DNA of 64,000 nucleotides from Catellatospora bangladeshensis (GTDB lineage: Bacteria > Actinomycetota > Actinomycetes > Mycobacteriales > Micromonosporaceae). Shown piece by piece: positions 15,941 through 24,332 of the stretch. The notes below the pieces were generated by a model that did not search any database, was not told the origin of the DNA, and was given only the letters and a program-made list of their open reading frames with translations. Made by a program: the position numbers and the translations under genes. Each line of letters starts with the position of its first letter. Within the stretch, counting starts at the first letter, position 1. Where the stretch lies: NCBI RefSeq assembly GCF_016862575.1, contig NZ_BONF01000028.1, positions 1 through 64,000 of the forward strand. Reading direction: 5' to 3'.

Positions 15941-18157
15941 ATGACAGACGTCCGGCGCACCCGGCCCCACTGGACGTTGCGCCTGCTCACCGGGCTGGCG
16001 TCGCTGATCGCGCTCACCGCGGTCATCGGCGGCGTGCCGGTGGCGCTGGTGAAGTTCGCGGGCAACCCGCTGCCCCGCCACGTCCCGACCCTCGACGAGC
16101 TCGGCACGCTGCTGACCTCGCCCGACAACGGCGACCTGTTCCTGCGGGCGCTGACCATCGCCGGCTGGATCGCCTGGGCGACGTTCACGCTCAGCGTGCT
16201 GGTCGAGATCGTCGCGCGGCTGCGCGGGCGCCGCGCGATCCGGCTGCCCGGCCTCGGCCTGCAGCAGCGCGTCGCGGCGGGTCTGGTGGGCGCCCTGGTC
16301 GCGGTGTTCGCCGGGGCCAACCTGGCCGCCGCCGCAGCGCTGCCCGCCCCCGCACCGCTGCGCGCCATCGCCAGCGTGCCCGTCGCCGCCGCCCCTGCCG
16401 TGGTGCGGGGTGACATCTCGCCGTGGGCCGGGCCCGACACGGCCACCTGGGCCGCGCCGCCGGTCGCCCGCGACACCGCCGTGTGGGCCGCGCCCGCCGC
16501 CCCGGTCCTGGCCGCTGCCCCGCCTGCCGCTGCCCCGCCCGCCGCCGTAGCGGGCGTCCCCGTGGCGCGCGCCGCCACCGCCGCGGTCCAGCAGGCCCCC
16601 GCCCCGGCCCGCCAGCGCGTCGAGCGCCCGGTGTACGTGGTGAAGAAGGGCGACTACCTCGGCTGCATCGCCGAGCGCTTCACCGGTGACTTCGACCGCT
16701 ACCACCAGCTCGCCGCGCTGAACCCGAAGCTGATCAAGAACCCGGACCACATCGAGCCCGGCTGGCGGATCGTGCTGCCCGTCGACGCGCACGACCACGG
16801 CCCGATCCGCCACGCCACCGGCCGCCTGCTGCTGCCCGCCGTCCCGGAGACGCCGCCCGCGCCCGCCCCGCAGCAGCCCGCGCCCGAGCACCCCACGCCG
16901 CCGCCCAGCCCGTCCCCGGTCGCGCCCTCGGCCAGTCCCGTCGCGCCGAGCCCGGCCGCGTCGACCCCGGCCGCGTCGCCGTCCGGGGTGGAGACCCCGC
17001 CCGGCGTCGTGGTGCCCGGGGCCGCCCCGCGGCCGGAGATCCCGCTGGACGAGACCGACCCGGGCCTCGGGCAGACCAAAGTGCTCGCCGCGGGCGCCGG
17101 GCTGGCCCTGGCCACCGTGCTCGCGGGCCACCTCGTGGTGCGCCGCCGCATCCGCCGCCTGCACCGGCTGCGGGTGGGCCGGCGGCGCGGCGTCGGCGGC
17201 CTGCGTACCCCCGTGCGCCAGGCCCGGCCGCCGCGGCACCGCGCCGCCGAGCGGCTCGACGCCGGGCTGCGCCAGCTCACCGCGGGACTGCGCGGGCGGG
17301 CGCCGTGGGAGATGCCCGACATCGCCGCGGCCTGGGAGCACGGCGGCGACCTGGCCATCATCCTGGCCGCGCCGTGCGCCGACCCGCCGGAGCCGTTCGA
17401 CATGCAGTGGCCCAACACCTGGTCGCTGGCCGGTTCGGCCTGGCTGCCGGACCGGGTGGACACCCCGTCGCTGCTGCCCGGCCTGTTGAAGATCGGCGCC
17501 TGGCCGCAGGGCGGCGAGCTGTTCGTCGACGGCGAGCGCACCGGCTTGCTGACCCTCTGCGGCGACCCGCAGCGCTGCGACGACCTGCTGCGCTACCTCG
17601 CCGCGGAGGCCGCCACGGCAAGCTGGGCGGACGGCGCGGCGGTGACCGTCGCCGGGCTGAGCGGCGCGGACCTGCGCGCGCTCGGCTCGCTCAGCGACCG
17701 GGTGCGGGCCAGCTCCTCGGTCAGCGACGCGCTGGCCCGGATCAGCCGCCGGGCCGCGGCCAACGCAGCCGTGCTGCACGACTCGCAGACCGCCGACATG
17801 CCCACCGCCCGCGTCAACAACGTCACCGGCGACGCCTGGGGCATCCAGCTGCTGTTCGTCGCCGACCCGTGGGGCGAGCACACCGAGCAGCTGCGCGACC
17901 TGGACGCGCTGCTGGCCGACCTCGGCCGGGTCGGCGTGGCGGTGGTCGCGACCCATCCGACCAGCACCCGGTGGTCGGCGACGATCTCCGCCGACGGCGG
18001 CGTACACATGTCCTGGCTCGCCGTCACCGACATCACCGCCTGCGACCTGACCAGCGACCGGCTGGCCGCCCACGTGGCGGCGCTGGCGGAGGCGGCGGAG
18101 GCGGCGGCCCGGGTCCCGGTGCAGTCGGGCGGCGGGGCGCGGCACCGGCTGCGCTGA
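15941..18157 (+). CDS. LysM-domain multi-pass membrane protein
   Basis: A 738-residue protein closing the pilus operon. It has hydrophobic segments at about 15-38, 65-85 and 108-130, a long Ala/Pro-rich stretch, and a LysM peptidoglycan-binding domain at about 231-282 (VYVVKKGDYLGCIAERFTG, PDHIEPGWRIVLP). A Pro/Ser-rich spacer, another helix (about 380-400) and a large C-terminal domain of about 330 residues follow. The C-terminal domain has no motif I can name; similar proteins elsewhere carry a BTAD domain, which I do not see here. It could tether the pilus base to the cell wall and connect to the cytoplasm. Ribosome site GAAAGGGCGGAG upstream. Confidence 0.75.
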   Translation: MTDVRRTRPHWTLRLLTGLASLIALTAVIGGVPVALVKFAGNPLPRHVPTLDELGTLLTSPDNGDLFLRALTIAGWIAWATFTLSVLVEIVARLRGRRAIRLPGLGLQQRVAAGLVGALVAVFAGANLAAAAALPAPAPLRAIASVPVAAAPAVVRGDISPWAGPDTATWAAPPVARDTAVWAAPAAPVLAAAPPAAAPPAAVAGVPVARAATAAVQQAPAPARQRVERPVYVVKKGDYLGCIAERFTGDFDRYHQLAALNPKLIKNPDHIEPGWRIVLPVDAHDHGPIRHATGRLLLPAVPETPPAPAPQQPAPEHPTPPPSPSPVAPSASPVAPSPAASTPAASPSGVETPPGVVVPGAAPRPEIPLDETDPGLGQTKVLAAGAGLALATVLAGHLVVRRRIRRLHRLRVGRRRGVGGLRTPVRQARPPRHRAAERLDAGLRQLTAGLRGRAPWEMPDIAAAWEHGGDLAIILAAPCADPPEPFDMQWPNTWSLAGSAWLPDRVDTPSLLPGLLKIGAWPQGGELFVDGERTGLLTLCGDPQRCDDLLRYLAAEAATASWADGAAVTVAGLSGADLRALGSLSDRVRASSSVSDALARISRRAAANAAVLHDSQTADMPTARVNNVTGDAWGIQLLFVADPWGEHTEQLRDLDALLADLGRVGVAVVATHPTSTRWSATISADGGVHMSWLAVTDITACDLTSDRLAAHVAALAEAAEAAARVPVQSGGGARHRLR

Positions 18158-18250
18158 CCGGCTGTCGGCGATCCGTCCCCCGGTGGACCGGCGGCGCGGG
18201 CGGTGACTAGGGTCTGCACGTCCGCGTGTCGACGCAGTTCAGGGGGGATC

Positions 18251-19501
18251 ATGGCCGCCGAGGACCGTGCCTCGAGCCGGTTGCGCGTCGGCGGGTGGAT
18301 CCAGGACGGCGATCCGGCGCAGACCGGTGGGCCCGTGCCGGACCAGCCGGGTGCGCCCCCGCCGCGGGAACACCCAGGCGAGGGGTACGCGCGGCGCCCC
18401 GCTCCCGGCGGCGAGGCCTTCGGCCCGGATGGCCCTGACGGGGACGCTTTCGGGCCTGATCCCGGTCGCGGCCGGGGCGCTTACGGCCCTGGCGCCGGTG
18501 GTGAGGCTCCCCGCCTGTGGTCCGCACCAGGTAAGCCTTCCGGCCCGTGGCCCGCACCAGCTGAGGCTTCCGGTCGGCGGCCCGCGCCGGGCGAGGCTTC
18601 CGGCCAGTGGCCTGGGCCGGGCGGGGCTACCGGCCAGTGGCCTGGGCCGGGCGGGGCCACCAGCCAGTGGCCTGGGCCGGGCCCGGCTCCCAGCCGGTGG
18701 CCTGCGCCGGGCGCGGGATCCGCGCCGTGGTCCGAGCACGACGACGGGTGGTCGCCACAACCGGACACCGATGGCATAGAGCCGCACGAGTCGCCCGACT
18801 CGCAGCGCGGGCGGCGCAGGCTCGACCGGGCGGCCGGCCGAGGGGCGCGGCCCGCCGTGCTCGCGGCGGTGGTCGTGCTGCTGGTGGTCGCCGTGGCGGG
18901 GGCGCTCTGGGCGGTCTCCTCCGGCGACCCGGACTCGCGGGCCGACGGCACCGGGATCTTCACGGCTGAGGGCACCGCCGGGGCGACGCCCGGGGTGCCC
19001 GCCGCAACCGGATCACCGGGGGCCGAGGCCACGCCGTCGGCCGCCGCGTCCAGTGCCGCGCCGAGCCCGTCGCCGTCGGTCAACGCCGCCGCGTTCGGGC
19101 CGGTCACCTACGAGGCCGAGGCCTCGGGCAACACGCTGCTCGGGCAGGCCGAGGTGGTCGCCCTGGCGGGCGCCTCCGGCGGCCGGGTGGTGCGTCACCT
19201 CGGCGACGGCGCGGGTGCCAAGAAGGACGGGGCGCTGCGCTTCAACGCGATCACCGTGCCCGAGGCGGGGACGTACACGCTGACGTTCTACTACGCGCAG
19301 GTCGCGGGGCCGCGCGCGGACCGGGTCACGATCAGCGTGGCGGGCGGGGGCACGGTCACCGCGACCGTCGCCGGGGACGGCGCCTGCTGCGCGAGCAGAT
19401 CGGTGAGCGTACGCCTGAGGGCCGGTGCCAACGCCGTCACCTTCACCAACACCGGCGGCCCGGCGCCCGCGATCGACCGCGTGGTCGTCCGGCGGTCCTG
19501 A
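18251..19501 (+). CDS. Membrane protein with exported CBM35-like domain
   Basis: A 416-residue protein. The cytoplasmic half is about 190 residues of Gly/Pro-rich low complexity containing imperfect repeats (GQWPGPGGAT type). One transmembrane helix follows (VLAAVVVLLVVAVAGALW), then a Ser/Ala linker, and a C-terminal beta-sandwich (about 290-416) with YEAEASGNTLLGQAEV and DRVTISVAGGG. This matches carbohydrate-binding module 35/6-type domains. It probably binds sugar polymers at the cell surface. ATG 18251 follows AGGGGGG; an upstream in-frame start at 18203 is unnecessary. Confidence 0.75.
   Translation: MAAEDRASSRLRVGGWIQDGDPAQTGGPVPDQPGAPPPREHPGEGYARRPAPGGEAFGPDGPDGDAFGPDPGRGRGAYGPGAGGEAPRLWSAPGKPSGPWPAPAEASGRRPAPGEASGQWPGPGGATGQWPGPGGATSQWPGPGPAPSRWPAPGAGSAPWSEHDDGWSPQPDTDGIEPHESPDSQRGRRRLDRAAGRGARPAVLAAVVVLLVVAVAGALWAVSSGDPDSRADGTGIFTAEGTAGATPGVPAATGSPGAEATPSAAASSAAPSPSPSVNAAAFGPVTYEAEASGNTLLGQAEVVALAGASGGRVVRHLGDGAGAKKDGALRFNAITVPEAGTYTLTFYYAQVAGPRADRVTISVAGGGTVTATVAGDGACCASRSVSVRLRAGANAVTFTNTGGPAPAIDRVVVRRS
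18535..18720 (+). repeat. Tandem 30-bp repeats inside coding sequence
   Basis: Six or so imperfect 30-bp units with the core GGCCAGTGGCCTGGGCCGGG encode the repeat SGQWPGPGGA. The central three are nearly identical, so the number may vary between strains. They lie in the cytoplasmic, disordered arm of the CBM35-like protein. Confidence 0.75.
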
Positions 19502-19532
19502 CCGCCCCGCCGGGGGCGCTACGGTGGGCGCC

Positions 19533-20474
19533 ATGCCTCACACCCGAGTCGAGCGCGCCGTGGCGCTGCTGTGCGAGCACTACGTGTTCCCGGAGCGCGC
19601 GGCGGCGGCCGCGGCCGACGTGCGGGACCGGCTGGCCGCGGGGGAGTACGACGGGCTGGACGAACCCGCCCTCGCCGAGGCGCTCACGGCACGGCTCGCG
19701 GCACACTGCGCCGACCGGCACCTGCGGCTGACCGTACGCGACGGGCAGCCGCACGAGCCGCTCTCGGCCGAGGCCGCGCAGGAGCTGTGGCGGGAGCGGC
19801 TGCGGCTGTCCAACCACGGCATCGCCCGCGTGGAGCGGCTCGGCGGCAACATCGGCTACCTGGACCTGCGGCTGGTCACCGAGGCGGCGGGCGGCGGGCG
19901 GGCGATCGCGGCCGCGATGGAGCTGGTGTCGCACACCGAGGCGCTGCTCATCGACCTGCGGCGCAACCGGGGCGGATCGCCGGACGGGGTGATCTTCTGG
20001 ACCAGCTACCTGTTCCCCGACGGGCAGACCCATCTGAACAGCATCACCTCGGCCGCGACCGGGCTCACCCGGCAGTACTGGAGCCTGGCGTACCTGCCCG
20101 GCGAGCGTTACCTGGACCGGCCGGTGTACGTGCTGACCAGCGGATCCACCTTCTCGGCAGGGGAGGAGCTCTGCTACAACCTGCAGGCGCAGGGGCGGGC
20201 GGTCCTCGTCGGCGAGACGACCCGGGGCGGCGCGCACCCGACCGACGCGTTCCCGATCACCCCGACGCTGCAGATCTGGGTGCCGACGGCACGCTCGGTC
20301 AACCCGGTGACCGGCACCAACTGGGAGGGCACCGGGGTGACGCCGGACCTCGCCGTCCCGGCCGAGCAGGCGTACCCGGTCGCGTACCGCGCGGCGCTGG
20401 AGCACGTGCTGGCGAGCACCGGGTCCGCGATCGTGCGCGACGAGGCCCGCGAGGCGCTCGCCGAACTCGGCTGA
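19533..20474 (+). CDS. S41-family (IRBP-type) peptidase
   Basis: A 313-residue serine peptidase-like protein of family S41, IRBP/tail-specific protease branch. The core region starts near residue 107 (IGYLDLRLV), with LLIDLRRNRGGSPDG and TSGSTFSAGEEL carrying the likely nucleophile Ser208. GETTRGGAH and TGTNWEGTGVTPD complete the family pattern. There is no signal peptide and no PDZ domain, unlike CtpA-type processing proteases, so it may act in the cytoplasm; substrate unknown. It starts 32 bp after the previous gene. Confidence 0.85.
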   Translation: MPHTRVERAVALLCEHYVFPERAAAAAADVRDRLAAGEYDGLDEPALAEALTARLAAHCADRHLRLTVRDGQPHEPLSAEAAQELWRERLRLSNHGIARVERLGGNIGYLDLRLVTEAAGGGRAIAAAMELVSHTEALLIDLRRNRGGSPDGVIFWTSYLFPDGQTHLNSITSAATGLTRQYWSLAYLPGERYLDRPVYVLTSGSTFSAGEELCYNLQAQGRAVLVGETTRGGAHPTDAFPITPTLQIWVPTARSVNPVTGTNWEGTGVTPDLAVPAEQAYPVAYRAALEHVLASTGSAIVRDEAREALAELG

Positions 20475-20590
20475 GCCGCGTCGCGCCGGGCGGAGGTCCA
20501 GCCGCGTCCTGGCGGGGCGGCGGTGGGGCCGGGTCGCGCCGGGCGGCAGCGGGGCGCGGTGGTGCCCGCCGCGCGGCGTAGCCTTTGCCC

Positions 20591-21352
20591 GTGCGTACTG
20601 ACGTGATCGCGGAGCTGCGGGCGGCGGGCTGCGTGTTCGCGGAGGACGAAGCCGACCTGCTGCTGTCCGTCGCGGACGGGCCGGGCGAGCTGGCGGAGAT
20701 GGTGGCGCAGCGGGTCGCCGGGCTGCCGCTGGAGCACATCGTCGGGTTCGCCGAGTTCTGCGGGCGGCGCATCGTCGTGGAGCCGGGCGTGTTCGTGCCC
20801 CGCCGTCGCACCGAGCTGCTGGTCGAGCAGGCGGCGCGGCTGCTGCGGCCGGGCGCGGTGGTGCTGGACCTGTGCTGCGGATCCGGCGCGGCGGCGGCGG
20901 TGCTGGCCGGTCACGACGGGGTCGAGGTGCACGCGGCCGACATCGACCCGGCGGCGGTGCGCTGCGCCCGGCGCAACGTCGAGCCGCTCGGCGGCCGGGT
21001 GTACGAAGGCGACCTCTACGGCCCGCTGCCTGCCGAACTGCGCGGCCGGATCGACGTGCTGGTGGTGAATGTGCCGTACGTGCCCACGTCCGAGATCGCC
21101 CTGATGCCGCCGGAGGCCCGGCTGCACGAACCCGCGGTCGCCCTCGACGGGGGCACGGACGGCCTCGACGTGGCGCGCCGCATGCTCGCCGGGTCCGCCG
21201 AGTGGCTCGCCCCCGGCGCCCACCTGCTCCTGGAGACCAGCGACGAGCAGGCCCCCACCGCCTGCGCCCTCTTCACCGCAGCGGGCCTCACGCCCCACCT
21301 CGTCCACGACGACGACCGCGGCGCCGTCGTCGTCCTCGGCTCCCGCCCCTGA
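20591..21352 (+). CDS. PrmC-related N5-glutamine methyltransferase
   Basis: A class I SAM-dependent methyltransferase of about 253 residues in the HemK/PrmC superfamily. An N-terminal helical domain is followed by the motif I region VLDLCCGSGAAAAVL, the acidic motif AADIDPAAV, and NVPYVPT where PrmC has NPPY. The Val substitution and the LEHIVGFAEFCG segment fit the PrmC-related subgroup rather than the release-factor enzyme itself. The protein substrate is unknown. GTG 20591 was preferred; TTG 20585 is in frame. No partner genes. Confidence 0.82.
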   Translation: MRTDVIAELRAAGCVFAEDEADLLLSVADGPGELAEMVAQRVAGLPLEHIVGFAEFCGRRIVVEPGVFVPRRRTELLVEQAARLLRPGAVVLDLCCGSGAAAAVLAGHDGVEVHAADIDPAAVRCARRNVEPLGGRVYEGDLYGPLPAELRGRIDVLVVNVPYVPTSEIALMPPEARLHEPAVALDGGTDGLDVARRMLAGSAEWLAPGAHLLLETSDEQAPTACALFTAAGLTPHLVHDDDRGAVVVLGSRP

Positions 21353-21543
21353 CCCCACCCCGCGGCCTCCGCCCCACCCCACGTCGACCCCACTGCGCGC
21401 CCGCCCCCCGCGCCCACCCCGCGCCCGCCCCGCGCGCCCGCCCTGCGCCCGCTCGTCCGCCCCGCCCTCGCCTCGCGCTCGCCTCGCGCCCCGCGTCCGC
21501 CCCGCGCCCCTGCGGCCCGTGCGGCGCGTCCGGCGCGTGCGGC
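21353..21543. other. Low-complexity C/G-rich spacer
   Basis: About 190 bp of CGCCC/GCGCC-type low-complexity sequence after the methyltransferase gene, reading CCCGCGCCC repeatedly. All six frames are open here only because stops are rare. I see no gene. Confidence 0.6.
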
Positions 21544-21630
21544 CGCCAAGATCGTCCGACTTGCCTGGCACCTGGGCGTATCTTGAGCCGCCATACCCCC
21601 ATCTGCCAGGCAAGTCGGACGATCTTGGCG
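21544..21630. repeat. Long inverted repeat, family P2 copy 2
   Basis: Perfect 27-bp arms (21544-21570 and 21604-21630; core AAGATCGTCCGACTTGCC) with a 33-nt loop containing GGCGTATCTTGAG. It is related to 3560-3638 in inverse orientation. It lies between two plus-strand genes, so it may end transcription of the methyltransferase. Confidence 0.85.
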
Positions 21631-21720
21631 CGGCCCGCGGCCCGGGGTACGGGGCACGGGGCGCGGGGTCGCGGGTCGTGGGGTGGGTGGCGGGGTGGGG
21701 GTACGGTGGCGCGCGTGTGG

Positions 21721-22020
21721 ATGACGGGTGCGTCGCGGTGGGCGGTGATGCTGTGGCTGGCCGTGCTGTGTGCGGGAGCCGGCGCGGCGGAGCAGCCCGG
21801 GCTCGGCGGCGTGCTCGCGGGCGCGGCGGTGCTGCTGCTCGTCTCCACGCTGGCCGTCGCCGCGGCGTGCGGGTTCGGCGCGCTGCCGGCCGGGCGGGCC
21901 GGGCTCGACACGGCGCTGCGGGAGCTGGCCCGGCGCACGGGTGTGCTGCGCCAGCGTGATCCCGACGCGGCGGGCCGCCCCCGCCCCCGAGCACCCTCGC
22001 TCACCCCTCTGGCCTGCTGA
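21721..22020 (+). CDS. Small two-helix membrane protein (DUF6412-like)
   Basis: A 99-residue protein with two hydrophobic helices (about 7-25 and 32-52), then an Arg-rich, probably cytoplasmic tail ending in low complexity. A small membrane protein of this form (DUF6412, from memory) commonly precedes the second yidC gene in actinomycetes. Alternative GTG starts at 21706 and 21715 are in frame. Only 99 bp separate it from the YidC paralogue, so the two likely form one unit. Confidence 0.6.
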   Translation: MTGASRWAVMLWLAVLCAGAGAAEQPGLGGVLAGAAVLLLVSTLAVAAACGFGALPAGRAGLDTALRELARRTGVLRQRDPDAAGRPRPRAPSLTPLAC

Positions 22021-22119
22021 TCCGGCGTACGCCGGGGCGGGCCGCACGGTTCTCGTCCATCCCGCCGGTGACGCGTCGCGCGCCCGGCCGGGTCGCCGTC
22101 TCCGTCAGAGGGATTCGTC

Positions 22120-22863
22120 ATGTTCGACTTCACACTGCTCACCGGCGCCGTCCACGCCGCCGTCACCCAACTGTCCACCCTGCTCGCTCCGCTGGGCGGC
22201 GCGGCCGCCGCCGTGGTCGCCGTCACGATGCTGGTACGCCTGCTGGTGCACCCGCTGACCCGGGCCGCCGTGCGCGGCGAGCGGGCCCGTGCCGCGCTCG
22301 CGCCGCGGCTGGTGGCGCTGCGCAAGGAGCACGGCGACGACCGGGTCGCGCTCGCGCAGGCGTACACCGAGCTGCACCGGGAGGCGGGCGTCTCGCCGCT
22401 GGCCGGGCTGCTGCCGATGCTGCTCCAGGCGCCGGTGTTCCTGCTGCTCTACCACCTGTTCGTGAGCCCGGAGGTGGCCGGGCGGCCCAACACGCTGCTG
22501 GACAGCACCCTGGCCGGGGTGCCGCTGAGCGTGCACCTGTTCGCCCCGGCGGGCGGCACGGCGTCGCACCTGCTGGTGTTCGGCGGGCTGGTCGCGGTGC
22601 TGGCGGCGGTGGCGTGGGGCACGTCACGGCGGGCCGTGCGGCTGGCCGCTCTGCAGGAGCAGCCGCCGACGGGGCTGCTCGCGGCGCTGCCCCGGGTGCT
22701 GCCGTATTTCATCCTGATCAGCGCGGCGGTGCTGCCGCTGGCGGCGCTGCTCTACCTGGCCACCTCGACGGCCTGGACGCTGGCCGAGAACACGCTGCTC
22801 AGGCGAGGTCTGCCTGCCCGGCGGCAGGCCGCCGTGGCGGAGGCGGGCCCCGCGCCCGCCTAA
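22120..22863 (+). CDS. YidC/Oxa1-family insertase paralogue
   Basis: A 247-residue membrane protein of the YidC/Oxa1/Alb3 family, which inserts helices into the membrane with or without SecYEG. It has the conserved core: a first helix with the essential-type Arg (VTMLVRLLVHPLTRAA), a charged hairpin with LRKEHGDDRVALAQAYTELHREAGVSPLAGLLPMLLQAP, and three further helices up to LYLATSTAWTLAENTLLRR. It is shorter than the housekeeping YidC and has no rnpA/jag neighbours, so it is a secondary copy. Followed directly by inverted repeat P3. Confidence 0.88.
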   Translation: MFDFTLLTGAVHAAVTQLSTLLAPLGGAAAAVVAVTMLVRLLVHPLTRAAVRGERARAALAPRLVALRKEHGDDRVALAQAYTELHREAGVSPLAGLLPMLLQAPVFLLLYHLFVSPEVAGRPNTLLDSTLAGVPLSVHLFAPAGGTASHLLVFGGLVAVLAAVAWGTSRRAVRLAALQEQPPTGLLAALPRVLPYFILISAAVLPLAALLYLATSTAWTLAENTLLRRGLPARRQAAVAEAGPAPA

Positions 22864-22878
22864 CCCGTTACGGCGAGG

Positions 22879-22935
22879 GGTTAAGAAGGGCACCTTCTTC
22901 TACGCATAGCGTTAAGAAGGTGCCCTTCCTTTCAG
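22879..22935. repeat. Inverted repeat P3 copy 2 (57 bp)
   Basis: Identical over 57 bases to 6451-6507. It lies 15 bp after the YidC-paralogue stop, where it can form a strong hairpin (15-bp arms, 14-nt loop) followed by CCTTTCAG. Here it is terminator-like for the YidC gene. Confidence 0.85.
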
Positions 22936-23011
22936 ATGGCAGCAAGCTGCCATGGGTTTCGGTCGGACAGCCGATCGCGGGCGGCGAGGGGTGTCGGTAC
23001 CGTCCCACATC

Positions 23012-23860
23012 GTGAGTAGGCACCGGCTGAACGAGGAAGACCACACGGCGATCCTGCCCAGGATCCTGCCCGAGACCGTCGAGGAGCTGGCGGCGCAGGA
23101 GCGGGAGCCGCAGCGGGCGGCCGGGCGGCGGTCGCGGCGGCCGGTCGTCATCGTCGCGGCGGCGACCGTGGTGCTGAGCACGGCCGCGACCGGCTGGGCG
23201 CTGGCCCGGCCCGCCGCGCAGGCCCCGGTGCCGCCGCTGACCCTGGCCACCGTCGGCGGCGAGAGCTACGCGGACGGCTTCGGGGAGGCCAGCCCGACGC
23301 CGGACACGCAGGCGTGGACGCCGCCGCGCGAGCCGGGGCCGCGCCCGTCCAGCCCGGCGCCGCTGCCGTCGGCCTCGGCCACGGGCAGCCCGGCCCTGGC
23401 CCCGTCGCCGAGCGCGGCCGCGCTGGAGGCCGGCGGGCGGCGCTCGCTGCGCGCGGCCTGGTCGCCCGACCGCTACGTACGGCAGAACAACGGCGACGCC
23501 GGGCTGGTCAGCGTCAACACGAGCAGCTCCGGCGAGGTGCGGCTGGCGGCGACGTTCACCGTGGTGGCGGGTCTGGCCGACGCCAAGTGCTTCTCGTTCG
23601 CCGGGTCGGACGGCGGCTACCTGCGCCACCGCGACTACCGGATCCACCACGACCGCTACGACGGCTCGCGGCTGTTCCGCGAGGACGCGACGTTCTGCGT
23701 GCGCCAGGGCGGGCTGCCGGGCTCGGTGTACCTGGAGTCCTACAACTACCGCGGCTACTACGTACACCTGCGCGGCGACGAGCTGTGGATCGACCGCTGG
23801 CGCGACCGCGACGACTTCCGGCGCGAGTGCTCGTTCGTGGTCACGTCACCCTGGGGGTGA
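23012..23860 (+). CDS. Membrane-anchored protein with AbfB (CBM42) domain
   Basis: A 282-residue protein. A short cytoplasmic N-terminus and one helix (about 43-63) lead to a Pro/Ser-rich stalk (about 85-140) and a C-terminal AbfB-type beta-trefoil (about 150-280): RYVRQNNGDAGLVSVN, FVVTSPWG and YLRHRDYRIHHDRYDGS. AbfB modules bind arabinofuranose side chains. No catalytic domain is present, so it is probably a surface sugar-binding protein. The start is uncertain: GTG 23012 was chosen, with GTG 22991 and ATG 22952 in frame upstream. Confidence 0.7.
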   Translation: MSRHRLNEEDHTAILPRILPETVEELAAQEREPQRAAGRRSRRPVVIVAAATVVLSTAATGWALARPAAQAPVPPLTLATVGGESYADGFGEASPTPDTQAWTPPREPGPRPSSPAPLPSASATGSPALAPSPSAAALEAGGRRSLRAAWSPDRYVRQNNGDAGLVSVNTSSSGEVRLAATFTVVAGLADAKCFSFAGSDGGYLRHRDYRIHHDRYDGSRLFREDATFCVRQGGLPGSVYLESYNYRGYYVHLRGDELWIDRWRDRDDFRRECSFVVTSPWG

Positions 23861-24332
23861 CCCGTATACGTGGTCTGTGCAGCCCGTACGTAGCTGCGGG
23901 CGGTTGTTTGCGTATGGCTACGTAGCGCTCTACGGATTGTCGCTCCCGGCCGGTTCGACGATCGTTATGGGCATGGGTGGACCACCCAGGCGCCGCCGGA
24001 GACTCCCCAGCGGCACGTGAGCCAGACTCCGTGCCGCTGGGTGGAATCGACCCCGTCGGAGGTGCCAGAACGGTTTGCGGTACCGGCCGGTCACCACCGG
24101 CCGCGTCCAGCGCTCGCAGGAGCGGTGTGGCAGGGAGGTGCGCCGTTATCCAGAGCTGGCGGCACACGACCCTGAGGCGGGGGAGTGACCGATCGTCGCT
24201 CCCTCGCCACCTGCACGACCAACAGGCTCGATCCACCGTCGCTACGTCAGTGCCAGGGCGGGCGGCGGGGCCTGGGGAGGAGGTGGCCTCCGGCGCCGGC
24301 GACGGCTCCGGAGGCCGCTCAGCGCCGCGCCG
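23861..24332. other. Intergenic region with two inverted repeats
   Basis: A 472-bp gap between convergent genes, less GC-rich than usual. TACGTAGC/GCTACGTA (8-bp arms) lies near 23887-23924. CCCAGCGGCAC/GTGCCGCTGGG (11-bp perfect arms at 24007-24017 and 24032-24042, 14-nt loop) could terminate either flanking gene. A 131-codon minus-strand frame across it shows no coding character. Confidence 0.5.

Noticed and set aside
18535-18720. CRISPR-like spaced repeats
   Set aside because: Units are contiguous, in frame and coding for a protein repeat; no spacers or cas genes.
23841-24236. 131-codon minus-strand frame between convergent genes
   Set aside because: No recognisable motif, poor ribosome site, and it overlaps two inverted repeats.
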